This document shows positions 1-7,574 of a DNA stretch of 61,773 nt, piece after piece. Origin of the DNA: Brachybacterium equifaecis (lineage in GTDB: Bacteria > Actinomycetota > Actinomycetes > Actinomycetales > Dermabacteraceae); NCBI RefSeq assembly GCF_023509525.1, contig NZ_JAKNCJ010000011.1, forward strand, positions 1-61,773, written 5' to 3'. Position 1 is the stretch's first letter. The number at the start of each line of letters is the position of its first letter. The notes under the pieces are model-generated. The model saw only the letters and a list, made by a program, of their open reading frames with translations. It searched no databases and was not told the DNA's origin. Made by a program: the position numbers and the translations under genes.

Positions 1-123
1 GCCGCGCTCGAGGTCTGGAACCTGCACTACAACTATCACCGTCCCCACGGCACGCACGGCGGACAACCGCCAGCTTCCGCGACGCCGGCACGTGTCAACA
101 ACGTCCTGGCCTCGTACAGCTAG
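1..123 (+). CDS. Transposase C-terminal fragment, IS481-like (cut by window edge)
   Basis: The frame is open from base 1 to a TAG at 121-123 and encodes about 40 residues. They include WNLHYNYHRPHG followed by GGQPPAS, and the fragment ends in VNNVLASYS. This resembles the tail of DDE integrase-core transposases of the IS481 type, where the YNxHRPH motif follows the last catalytic residue. Only the end is visible, so it cannot be said whether the gene is intact. The right end of the element should lie just downstream, but I could not fix an inverted repeat. Confidence 0.7.
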   Translation, partial: AALEVWNLHYNYHRPHGTHGGQPPASATPARVNNVLASYS

Positions 124-220
124 CCGGAGCTTCCGCACGCCTACTCGCCAATCAGGACGCGACATCCGTAGAGAACCGAACCTCCCACACCCCATGAATC
201 AGGGGGGCTAGTCTCAGAGC

Positions 221-727
221 ATGGTCCAGAACGTTCACCAGCGATACATCCATGCGAGCGTTGAAACGGTCGGAGAGCTGCTGGACTCCTTGTCGACCAA
301 GCAGGACCGGCTGTGGCCGCGGGGACAATGGCCGTCGATGAGACTGGACAGGCCACTCGGCATCGGCGCATCTGGAGGGCACGGGCCCGTGCGCTATGCG
401 GTGGACGCATATGAGCCAGGGCGATCCGTGAGGTTTCGATTCACTGGTCCATCGGGATTTCATGGCCATCACGCATTCACTGTGTCGGAGACCGCGGATG
501 AGTCAGTTGTGTTGCTCAGGCATGAGTTGATGATGACCGTCACCGGGATGTCCAGAGCGACCTGGCCACTCTTTTTTCGGCCGCTACATGACGCTCTCAT
601 CGAAGAGAGCTTTGATCGCGCTGAGTCAGAGGCAGGCGATCCTCCGGAGGTTCCTGCCAAGCGCCCGTTATGGACGAGGACTCTTCGGCTTGTGGCGTCA
701 TTGCCGAAAGCCAGCCCGTCCGCGTGA
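221..727 (+). CDS. SRPBCC-like small protein
   Basis: A 168-residue protein starting at ATG 221. The alternating hydrophobic pattern, with RYAVDAYEPGRSVRFRFTG followed by an HHAFTV strand and a Leu-rich C-terminal helix, looks like the START/SRPBCC helix-grip fold used to bind hydrophobic ligands. No catalytic residues can be named. It lies alone between a transposase remnant and a broken DHDPS-family gene, in a stretch that looks like accessory DNA. Family assignment is from overall pattern only; the specific function is unknown. Confidence 0.5.
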   Translation: MVQNVHQRYIHASVETVGELLDSLSTKQDRLWPRGQWPSMRLDRPLGIGASGGHGPVRYAVDAYEPGRSVRFRFTGPSGFHGHHAFTVSETADESVVLLRHELMMTVTGMSRATWPLFFRPLHDALIEESFDRAESEAGDPPEVPAKRPLWTRTLRLVASLPKASPSA

Positions 728-756
728 TCCATGCTGAACACAGGTGCGGAGCACAA

Positions 757-1053
757 TTGACGACGTTGACCGGCCTCAGCGCCTTCCCTCTCACCCCTCT
801 GTCGGACGACCATGTTGACGAGCGCGCGTTCGTCGGCCTCGTCGAGCGCCTTGCCGCGGCGGGCGTCGACTCGATCACTGCCCTGGGATCGACCGGTTCG
901 TACGCTTACCTGAGCGCCGAGGAGCGGGCGCGGGTTTCTCGCCTAGCTGTTGCTGGCCATGAGGTTGTTGACGCTCGCGCCGCCAGCCCACCCCACGGCT
1001 CCCACAGCCCGCCGCTGCTGCCCCGCAGGTCAGCAGCAAACTCCTCGCTGTGA
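757..1053 (+). pseudogene. Dihydrodipicolinate synthase-family N-terminal fragment
   Basis: A TTG at 757, behind a GGAG, opens a frame whose first ~65 residues match the start of the DapA/NanA aldolase family: a LSAFPLTPL strand, GLVERLAAAGVDSI, then the GSTGSYAYLS phosphate-binding loop and an EERARV helix. After about base 950 the similarity stops and the frame runs into unrelated Ala/Ser/Pro sequence with a stop at 1053. Family members are near 300 residues, so more than three quarters is missing. The break lies just before two palindromic repeats, which suggests deletion or rearrangement there. Confidence 0.6.
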
Positions 1054-1110
1054 GAGCCGGTGACGTGGACTGGTCCACGCGACCGGCTCTGACACCGATG
1101 TTTCTGCGGA
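1031..1110. repeat. Palindromic repeat, copy 1
   Basis: An inverted repeat with 18-nt arms and two mismatches: AGAGCCGGTGACGTGGAC, a TG loop, then GTCCACGCGACCGGCTCT. The flanks CAGCAGCAAA on the left and GATGTTTCTGCGG on the right are also roughly complementary. A related palindrome sits about 200 bp downstream, so this looks like a dispersed palindromic unit and not a simple terminator. Confidence 0.65.
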
Positions 1111-1432
1111 AGTCGAGCATGGGCCCGCCCGAGCCGGAGGTCGTGGCCCATCAGCCCTGAGGCGCAGGGTCCCGCCTCGCCCTTGCGTCGCCAACGCCTG
1201 TCTCCTCGGCCAGTGCCGGCAGCTCGCCGCCTCCGCTGGTCTCGGGCCAGCAGCAAAGTCGTCGGTGTCCGGGCCGGTCGCGTGCTTCAGTGCACGCGAC
1301 CGGCCCGGACACCGACGTTTCTGCTGGCGTGGCGAGAGAAGCGGCGGGAAGGGGAGCAGATCCGCCTCGCTCCACCTCGGCAAACCCCGGCCTTTCCTTG
1401 CGCGCCACCGGCACCCGGGGCAGGCTTGCGCC
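1054..1432. other. Gene-free stretch upstream of larA
   Basis: No convincing gene lies between the broken aldolase fragment and larA. The open frames here are compositional. The stretch holds two related palindromes (listed separately) and about 140 bp of featureless sequence between them. A larA promoter could lie in 1330-1430, but no clear -35/-10 pair was found. Confidence 0.5.
1250..1328. repeat. Palindromic repeat, copy 2 (25-bp perfect stem)
   Basis: A perfect 25-bp inverted repeat: the left arm is 1261-1285, the loop TTCAGT, and the right arm 1292-1316. Pairing continues imperfectly outward through CAGCA...TGCTG. It shares the CCGGTCGCGTG core, the ACACCGAYGTTTCTGC flank and the CAGCAGCAAA flank with the copy at 1031-1110. 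It lies about 105 bp before larA and could stop read-through or act as an RNA hairpin. No T-run follows. Confidence 0.8.
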
Positions 1433-2935
1433 ATGAACGAGCCGATGACGTCCTCGCACCCCGATCCCGCCGCTGACCTCGCAGCCCAGCCGGCCGCCGA
1501 GACGGCCCAGCCGGCCGCCGAGACGGCCCCGCCGGAGACGGCTGTCGCCGCCGCTGGGGAGGACGCGCCCCCCGCCGCAGCAGAGGCAGCCCAGCCCGCA
1601 GGCCCGTCGGCCGACGCCCTGCAGGCCCCGCCCGTGAAGCCCATCCCCGAGGGCCTGGCGGAGTCCGCCGCGCTGATCGGCGGCCCGGAGGGCATCCTCA
1701 GCCAGGAGCAGATCGAGGACTTCGTGGCCGAGCAGCTCGGCGGCGCCGACATCGACGGCAAGAGCGTCTGCGTGATCGTGCCCGACGGCACGCGCTCCGT
1801 GCCGCTCGCCCGCGTGATGCCCTCGGTGCACAAGGCCCTCGCCGGCCGGGCCCGCTCGATCACCGTGCTCATCGCCCTCGGCACCCACGCGGCGATGGAC
1901 GAGCCCGCGATCGCGAAGCTGCTGGGCTACGAGGCGGGGAAGCTCCACGAGACCTACCCCGAGTTCGAGGTCGTCAACCACGCGTGGGACGACGAGTCGC
2001 AGATCGCCGACCTCGGCGAGATCTCCGCGGAGCGCATCACCGAGCTCAGCGGCGGCCTGCTGAACGACACCCCGATGCGCGTGCAGATCAACCGCCTGTG
2101 CGTGGAGAGCGACGTGAACCTCGTGGTCGGCCCCGTGTTCCCCCACGAGGTGGTCGGCTTCTCGGGCGGCAACAAGTACTTCTTCCCGGGCTGCTCGGTG
2201 CACGACGTCATCGACATCTCGCACTGGGTGGGCGCGCTCATCACCGCGAGCCGCATCATCGGGGCGCTCGGCATCACGCCGGTGCGCGAGCTGATCGACG
2301 CCGCCACCGACCTGATCGATGCGGAGAAGCTGTGCCTGGCGATGGTCTCGCAGGGCTCGAGCGAGCTGTACGCGATGAGCTTCGGCTCCACGCAGGCCGC
2401 CTGGGCCGCATGTGCGAAGATCGCCGCCCACACCCACATCGAGTACGACGAGAAGCCGTACCAGCGCATCATCGCGGTGATGCCGGAGATGTACGAGGAC
2501 ATCTGGACCGGCGCGAAGGGCTTCTACAAGCTCGAGCCCGTGTGCGCCGACGGCGGCGAGGTCATCATCTACGCCCCGCACATCACCGAGGTCGCCGAGA
2601 TGCACCCCGGTCTGCGCGATATCGGCTACCACAACATCGAGTACTTCACGAAGCAGTGGGACCGCTTCGGCACCCACGCCTGGGGCGAGCTCGCGCACTC
2701 CACGCACGTGACGGGCCTCGGCACCTACGACCCCGAGACGGGGGAGGAGAAGAACCGCGTGCGCCGCTCCTTTGCGACGCGGATCCCGAAGGAGGTGTGC
2801 GAGGCGTACAACGTCACCTACGTCGACCCCGACTCCCTCGACCTCGACGCGCTGCGCAAGGATCCCGACACCCTCGTGGTCGACCACGCGGGCGAGACCC
2901 TCCACCGCCTCGTGAGCGAGAAGCAGGGCCTGTGA
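1433..2935 (+). CDS. larA: LarA-family nickel-dependent 2-hydroxyacid racemase/epimerase
   Basis: The 500-residue product fits LarA, which interconverts stereoisomers of 2-hydroxyacids by hydride transfer with a nickel-pincer nucleotide. Visible motifs: DGTR at ~118-121 in place of the usual DHTR; GTHAAM with His ~152; PHEV with His ~238; and GGNK with Lys ~248, the usual cofactor-attachment lysine, followed by FFPGC. Residues 1-65 are an Ala/Pro/Glu-rich extension with two identical 21-bp DNA units (1484-1504, 1505-1525); usual LarA is about 420-430 residues. ATG 1433 was chosen, with ATG 1445 as an alternative. It overlaps larE by a GTGA junction. Substrate is unknown; the sugar-type neighbours suggest a sugar acid. 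Confidence 0.85.
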   Translation: MNEPMTSSHPDPAADLAAQPAAETAQPAAETAPPETAVAAAGEDAPPAAAEAAQPAGPSADALQAPPVKPIPEGLAESAALIGGPEGILSQEQIEDFVAEQLGGADIDGKSVCVIVPDGTRSVPLARVMPSVHKALAGRARSITVLIALGTHAAMDEPAIAKLLGYEAGKLHETYPEFEVVNHAWDDESQIADLGEISAERITELSGGLLNDTPMRVQINRLCVESDVNLVVGPVFPHEVVGFSGGNKYFFPGCSVHDVIDISHWVGALITASRIIGALGITPVRELIDAATDLIDAEKLCLAMVSQGSSELYAMSFGSTQAAWAACAKIAAHTHIEYDEKPYQRIIAVMPEMYEDIWTGAKGFYKLEPVCADGGEVIIYAPHITEVAEMHPGLRDIGYHNIEYFTKQWDRFGTHAWGELAHSTHVTGLGTYDPETGEEKNRVRRSFATRIPKEVCEAYNVTYVDPDSLDLDALRKDPDTLVVDHAGETLHRLVSEKQGL

Positions 2936-3843
2936 GCGCTTCCGCGCCGGCAGCCCCTGCCCGCACATCCCCGGAGGCCCGCATGACACCGGAGGCGCTC
3001 GCGGGCGACGCAGCGCAGTGGGCCGACGCCGTCGGCGCGCAGCTCGCGGGCATCGGGCGCCTCGGCGTCGCGTATTCGGGGGGCGTGGACTCCGCGACCC
3101 TGCTCGCGCTCGCCGTGCGCACCCTCGGCCCGGACCGCGTGGTCGCGCTGCTGGGCGTCTCGCCGTCCCTCGCGAAGCGCGAGCGCGTGCTCGCCCATCA
3201 GGTCGCCGCGGTGATCGGGGCCGAGGTGCTGGAGGTGGCGACACACGAGGGCGAGCAGGCCGACTACGTGAAGAACGACGTCGACCGCTGCTACCACTGC
3301 AAGAACGAGCTGTTCACGCAGATCGACGCGACGGTCGCCGCTTCCCACGACCTCGACGCGATCGCCTACGGGGAGAACGCCGACGACGCCGAGCGGCCCG
3401 ACCGCCCGGGCGCGGGCGCCGCGAGCGAGCACAGCGTGCTGCGCCCCCTCGCGGACGCCGGTCTCACGAAGGCCCAGGTCAGAGAGGTCGCCCGGGCGCT
3501 CTCCCTGCCCGTGGCCGACAAGCCCGCTTCCCCGTGCCTCGCCTCGCGCATCCCTCATGGCGAGGAGGTCACGCCCGAGAAGCTCGCCCAGGTCGAGGAG
3601 CTCGAGGCGGCGATCATCGACGCCGGCTTCAGCGACTGCCGCGTGCGCCATCACGGCGAGACCGCCCGCATCGAGCTGCTGGTCGCCGAGCTGCCGCGCG
3701 CGGTCGCCCCTGGCACCCGCGAGCAGCTGCTGCGCGCCGGGAAGGCCGCGGGTTTCCGCCGCACGGTCATCGACCTCGCCGGCATGCAGTCGGGCGCGTT
3801 CACGCTGCAGATCCTCAACGCCCGGGGCAGTCTCGATGGCTGA
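2932..3843 (+). CDS. larE: LarE, ATP-dependent sacrificial sulfur transferase
   Basis: The 303-residue protein should activate the pyridinium dicarboxylate with ATP and donate sulfur to make the thiocarboxylates of the nickel-pincer cofactor. It has a PP-loop SGGVDS at ~49-54, a CYHC pair at ~120-123, and PCLASR with Cys ~202, the position of the sulfur-donating cysteine in known LarE. The GTG start at 2932 overlaps the larA stop (GTGA), so translation is probably coupled. It ends 8 bases inside larB. The order larA-larE-larB supports the call. Confidence 0.9.
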   Translation: MSASAPAAPARTSPEARMTPEALAGDAAQWADAVGAQLAGIGRLGVAYSGGVDSATLLALAVRTLGPDRVVALLGVSPSLAKRERVLAHQVAAVIGAEVLEVATHEGEQADYVKNDVDRCYHCKNELFTQIDATVAASHDLDAIAYGENADDAERPDRPGAGAASEHSVLRPLADAGLTKAQVREVARALSLPVADKPASPCLASRIPHGEEVTPEKLAQVEELEAAIIDAGFSDCRVRHHGETARIELLVAELPRAVAPGTREQLLRAGKAAGFRRTVIDLAGMQSGAFTLQILNARGSLDG

Positions 3844-4594
3844 CGGCCGCATCGACGGCCTCGTGACCCTGGACCTCGATCGCGCGCGCCGCCGCGGCGC
3901 CCCGGAGGCCGTGCTGTGCGATTCGAAGTCGGTCGCGCAGGTCAGCGCGATCGCCGCCGAGTACGCGCGACTGATCGCCGCCGCGACGCCCGCTGCCGAC
4001 GGCGCCCCTGCCGACGGCGCCGGCCCTGACGGCGCCGGCCGCTCTCCCGCGCCCCTCGGCCCGATCCTCTTCACCCGCGCCGACCCAGACCGCGCCGCCG
4101 CGATCCTCGCTCACCTCCCGGACGCGCTCTGGGACGAGGAGGCCCGCCTGCTCGCCTGGCCCGCGGAGCCGCCCGCCCCGACCGGGGGCCTCGTGATCGT
4201 GGCGTGCGCCGGCACCAGCGACCTGGGCGCCGCGCGCGAGGCAGAGCTGACCGCCCGGCATCTCGGCCGCCCGACCCGCCTCATCGCCGACATCGGCATC
4301 GCCGGGCTGCAGCGGCTCCTGGACCGTCTCCCTGAGCTGCGCGAGGCCGCCTGCGTGGTGGTCGCCGCGGGCATGGACGGCGCCCTGCCGACGGTCATCG
4401 CCGGCCAGATCGCCGCTCCCGTCGTCGCCCTGCCGACGTCCGTCGGCTACGGCGTCGCCGCCGGAGGCGTGACGGCCGCTCTCACGATGCTCTCTGGCTG
4501 CGCGCCGGGCATCGGGGTCGTCAACATCGACAACGGCTACGGCGCCGGGCACCTCGCCGCGCAGATCGCCCGCTGGGCGCCCGGCCCCGCCTGA
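3836..4594 (+). CDS. larB: LarB, nicotinate dinucleotide carboxylase/hydrolase
   Basis: This 252-residue protein resembles LarB, which carboxylates nicotinic acid adenine dinucleotide and hydrolyses it to the first intermediate of the nickel-pincer cofactor. Its C-terminal half has the PurE-like core: IVACAGTSDLGAAREAE, then a D-IGIAGLQR stretch, VVVAAGMDGALPTVIAG and ALPTSVGYG. Residues ~45-65 are an Ala/Gly/Asp repeat (PADGAP...DGAG) that may be a linker. ATG 3836 overlaps larE by 8 bases. It is the last gene of the operon; the larC nickel-insertion gene does not follow. Confidence 0.88.
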   Translation: MADGRIDGLVTLDLDRARRRGAPEAVLCDSKSVAQVSAIAAEYARLIAAATPAADGAPADGAGPDGAGRSPAPLGPILFTRADPDRAAAILAHLPDALWDEEARLLAWPAEPPAPTGGLVIVACAGTSDLGAAREAELTARHLGRPTRLIADIGIAGLQRLLDRLPELREAACVVVAAGMDGALPTVIAGQIAAPVVALPTSVGYGVAAGGVTAALTMLSGCAPGIGVVNIDNGYGAGHLAAQIARWAPGPA

Positions 4595-4611
4595 CCCTCC
4601 CGCTTGCCCCA

Positions 4612-4643
4612 GGGCCGACGGGCCGACGGGCCGACGGGCCCTC
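4612..4643. repeat. 8-bp tandem repeat (GGGCCGAC)
   Basis: Three perfect GGGCCGAC units (4612-4635) and one degenerate unit lie in the 3' region of larB. The sequence stays G/C-only for about another 90 bases. No function is apparent. Confidence 0.8.
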
Positions 4644-4745
4644 GGGCCGCGGGGCCGAACCATCCCCGTCGGCCCTGCGGCGCCCCCGCCGGCTGCGCCG
4701 CCCCGCCCCGCCCCGCGGCGCGCCTCGCGCCAGCCCGGAGCCGGA

Positions 4746-4777
4746 GGAAGCCCCCGTGCCGCAGCACGGGGGCTTCC
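4746..4777. terminator. Bidirectional hairpin terminator
   Basis: A perfect 14-bp stem (GGAAGCCCCCGTGC / GCACGGGGGCTTCC) with loop CGCA lies between the convergent larB and symporter genes. It can serve both strands. No long T-run follows, as is common in high-GC actinobacteria. Confidence 0.8.
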
Positions 4778-4812
4778 TTCATGCACGCTGCCGGAGCAGC
4801 GGGGAGAGCGGA

Positions 4813-6285
4813 TCAGACGCGGGGAGCGCCTGCGCCCGCCTCTGCGAGGCGCGCGGCCTCGTGGCGCTCCTGCAGGTCCTCGACCATCCCGGCGAAGGAC
4901 TTCTCCGTGATGGGGTAGAACCACATGATGCACGCGGAGATGACGCACATGAGGGCGGGCAGGCCTGCCATCACGAGGGTCAGACCGAACTGCACGTGGT
5001 CCGAGGAGTTGTTCGCGAGGGCCTCGTCGGAGGAGCCCGACATGAAGCCGAACCAGCCGATGAACGCGATCGAGAGGAAGCGGCCGAGGGCCTGGCTGCA
5101 CTTGCGGAAGAAGGAGAACACCGAGTAGGTGGCGCCCTCAGCGCGGTCGTGGTTCTTCCACTCGCCGTACTCCACGGTGTCGCCCTCGAGGGCCCACATG
5201 AGCGTGCCGGGCAGTGCCAGGCCGAGGCTCAGGATGAAGTAGGAGACGAGCGCGAGCGGGAAGGCGATCCCGCCGAGGAACAGCAGGCCGAGGCCGCCGA
5301 GCAGGCCGATGGCGCAGCCGAGGATGTAGCCCTTGCGCTTGCCGATGGTGCGGATGACGGTCGGCGCGAAGGGCGCGACGATCAGGTTCGCGGAGACGCC
5401 GGCGAGGGTCAGCCAGATGAACAGGGTCGGATCGCCGAGCACGAAGGCCGTGTAGAACGCGGCCACGGCCTGCATGCCGTACATGCCGCCGAGCAGCGTC
5501 ACCGCGGCGAGGCAGAGGAACAGCAGCGGGCGGTTGTTGGTGATGACCTGCACGGACTGCGTGACCGTCAGCTTCGGGTTCTCGCGGAACACGCGCTCGC
5601 GCACGCCGAAGAAGGTGGTCAGGAACAGCGCCATGCCGAGGAACACGAAGCAGATGGCGGTGATGGTCATCGAGTGCTGCAGCGCCTCGGCGTCGCCCTG
5701 GTGCTGCTTGATCTGGGGCGAGATGACGAGCACGAGCAGCAGGGTGATGATCTGGCCGCCGTAGGTGCGGGCTGCGCCGAGCTTGCCGCGGTCGGCCGCG
5801 TTCTGCGTGATCGCAGGTGCGAGCGAGCCGTAGGGGATGTTGATCATCGAGTAGCAGAAGCCCCAGACGGCGTAGATGCCGGCTGCGAGCAGGGCGGTGG
5901 TGGTCTTGTCGCCCACGTGGGGGATCGAGAACAGCAGCACCGTGAAGATCAGCAGCGGGAGGCTGCCGAAGAGGATGAAGGGGCGGAACTTGCCCCAGCG
6001 GGTCATCGTGGCGTCCACGATGCGACCGGCGATGACATCTGCGACGGCGTCCCACAGGAGGACGACCAGCGAGATGGTCGCGACGGTGCTGGCCTCGAGG
6101 CCGAGGACCGTCACGAAGTACAGGGGGAGGAAGTTGCCGGCCATCGCGAATGCGACGTTGCAACCGGCATCGCCAGCGCCGTAGGCGAACACCTGCTTGA
6201 ACGAGAGGCGCTTGGTGGCCTCTCGCGGATCAGGGTGGGCGGCCTTCAGCGCTTCGGCCTCTGCGGACAGGGCGGAATCACTCAT
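4813..6285 (-). CDS. GPH-family sugar:cation symporter
   Basis: A 490-residue inner-membrane protein with about 12 hydrophobic segments. It has the features of glycoside-pentoside-hexuronide symporters (MelB/UidB/XynB type): an N-terminal FAYGAGDAGCN, DAVADVIAGRIVD ending the second helix, RWGKFRPFILFG in the loop, and SMINIPYGSLAPAITQ in the middle. The start at 6285 is preceded by GAAGGAG. It is divergent from the LacI gene with 215 bp between them, so it is probably that regulator's target. The substrate is probably a sugar, glycoside or sugar acid. Confidence 0.85.
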   Translation of the reverse strand: MSDSALSAEAEALKAAHPDPREATKRLSFKQVFAYGAGDAGCNVAFAMAGNFLPLYFVTVLGLEASTVATISLVVLLWDAVADVIAGRIVDATMTRWGKFRPFILFGSLPLLIFTVLLFSIPHVGDKTTTALLAAGIYAVWGFCYSMINIPYGSLAPAITQNAADRGKLGAARTYGGQIITLLLVLVISPQIKQHQGDAEALQHSMTITAICFVFLGMALFLTTFFGVRERVFRENPKLTVTQSVQVITNNRPLLFLCLAAVTLLGGMYGMQAVAAFYTAFVLGDPTLFIWLTLAGVSANLIVAPFAPTVIRTIGKRKGYILGCAIGLLGGLGLLFLGGIAFPLALVSYFILSLGLALPGTLMWALEGDTVEYGEWKNHDRAEGATYSVFSFFRKCSQALGRFLSIAFIGWFGFMSGSSDEALANNSSDHVQFGLTLVMAGLPALMCVISACIMWFYPITEKSFAGMVEDLQERHEAARLAEAGAGAPRV

Positions 6286-6403
6286 TGCATCTCCTTCGAT
6301 GTAGGCAACGGGCCCCTCCTGTCGCCAGGCCCGACGTGCTGTATCGCACATGGGTGGCCGTCGCACTTGAAGTCTGAACCCATCCTGATTGTCCGATCCT
6401 CTG

Positions 6404-6432
6404 TTGCCACGGGTTGTTTCCTGGCAGGATAT
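6404..6432 (+). promoter_or_regulatory. Candidate promoter for the lacI-family gene
   Basis: TTGCCA (6404-6409), a 17-nt spacer and GGATAT (6427-6432) make a sigma-70-like promoter about 70 bases before the regulator start. The pair TGCCA/TGGCA inside it forms an inverted repeat that could be an operator. Inferred from sequence only. Confidence 0.5.
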
Positions 6433-6500
6433 GCAGGTGGCGCAGTGCCGCGCACGCACGGGGGAGCGGATTCCTGCGCGCTGGGGTGAATGGAGTTGCA

Positions 6501-7553
6501 GTGAACGGACATGTGACGATCTACGACGTGGCGCGAGAGGTGGGCTGCGCGCCCAGCACGGTCTCCCGCGCCTTCTCCCGCCCCGGCCGCGTCTCCGCCG
6601 CGACCCACGCGAAGGTGATGGACGCGGCGAAGCGTCTGGGCTACCGCACGCAGGCGCCCGACATGCAGGAGCGCTCCTCCCGCGAGCAGCTGCGCCTGGG
6701 CATCACGGCCCCCGACCTCACCAACCCGTTCTTCGCCGAGCTCCTCTCCGGCATGCAGGAGGCCGCGCACTCCTCGGACTACCTGCCGATCCTCCTGGAC
6801 TCCTCGGAGGATCAGGCGCGCGAGCGCGAGGCGCTGGAGCGCTCCCTCGACGTGGTCGACGGGATCGTGCTCGCGGGCACCCGGCTGCCCGATGCGACCC
6901 TCCTGCAGATCGCCAAGCGCGTGCCGCTGCTCGTGCTGAACCGGCGGGTCGCGGGGCTCGACTCGATCACGCCCGACTACGAGTACGGCATGCAGCAGGC
7001 GATGGCGCATCTCGCGGAGCAGGACATCCGGGTCGTCACCTATGTGGCGGGCCCCGAGACGTCGTGGTCCGACGGGGAGCGCTGGCGGGCCGCCCGCAAG
7101 TCGGCGGCCGCCCATGGCATCCGCGCGCATCGCATCGGGCCCTTCCCTCCGACCTCCCGCGGGGGCGAGACCGCTTTCGCGCAGATGTGGGCGGGACTGG
7201 ACGGGCAGGCGGGGCTGCGCGGCGCTGCGGGGCTTCCCGACGCCGTGATCTGCTACAACGACCTCCAGGCGCTCGGGCTGCTGGTCTCCGCGCTGCGCGC
7301 CGGGGTGAGGGTCCCCCAGGAGATGGCGGTGGTCGGCCACGACGACATCCCGCTCGCGCGCCTGGTCGGCAACGGCCTCACCACGATCGCCACGCCCAAG
7401 CGCGAGCAGGGCCGAGCGGCGATCGAGCGCATCGTACGCCGGCTGAAGTCGCCCTCCTCGGTGAAGGGGCCGATGGTGGGCTCGCTGCCGGTGCGACTGG
7501 TGGTGCGCGGCAGCACCCGCACGATGCGGATGCGCCCGGCTCAGGAGGCCTGA
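6501..7553 (+). CDS. LacI-family transcriptional regulator
   Basis: A 350-residue regulator. An N-terminal LacI helix-turn-helix (VTIYDVAREVGCAPSTVSRA) is followed by the hinge region and a periplasmic-binding-like ligand domain (LGITAPDLTNPFFAELLSG; near the end AVVGHDDIPLARL and TTIATPKREQGRAAIERI). GTG 6501 was chosen because GGAG lies 5 bases upstream and the HTH begins at once; a GTG at 6486 is also in frame. It lies between the symporter and the kinase and probably represses one or both in response to a sugar. Confidence 0.9.
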   Translation: MNGHVTIYDVAREVGCAPSTVSRAFSRPGRVSAATHAKVMDAAKRLGYRTQAPDMQERSSREQLRLGITAPDLTNPFFAELLSGMQEAAHSSDYLPILLDSSEDQAREREALERSLDVVDGIVLAGTRLPDATLLQIAKRVPLLVLNRRVAGLDSITPDYEYGMQQAMAHLAEQDIRVVTYVAGPETSWSDGERWRAARKSAAAHGIRAHRIGPFPPTSRGGETAFAQMWAGLDGQAGLRGAAGLPDAVICYNDLQALGLLVSALRAGVRVPQEMAVVGHDDIPLARLVGNGLTTIATPKREQGRAAIERIVRRLKSPSSVKGPMVGSLPVRLVVRGSTRTMRMRPAQEA

Positions 7554-7566
7554 GCCGGGCGCATCC
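7528..7566. terminator. Bidirectional terminator overlapping the lacI stop
   Basis: A perfect 18-bp stem (7528-7545 with 7549-7566, loop AGG) covers the last codons and stop of the regulator and lies just before the end of the convergent kinase. It is suited to terminate both transcripts. Confidence 0.8.
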
Positions 7567-7574
7567 GGCGCCGC

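Noticed and set aside
1265..1432. An N-terminal extension of larA upstream of 1433
   Set aside because: It would run through the 25-bp palindrome and is Arg/His/Pro-rich without similarity; ATG 1433 is the better start.
1151..3244. A 697-codon minus-strand frame over larA
   Set aside because: It is the antisense of larA/larE with no motif, while larA and larE carry clear cofactor and PP-loop signatures.
4612..4740. A possible small RNA or G-quadruplex gene after larB
   Set aside because: The G/C-only stretch has an 8-bp tandem repeat but no promoter or conserved feature that would support an RNA gene.
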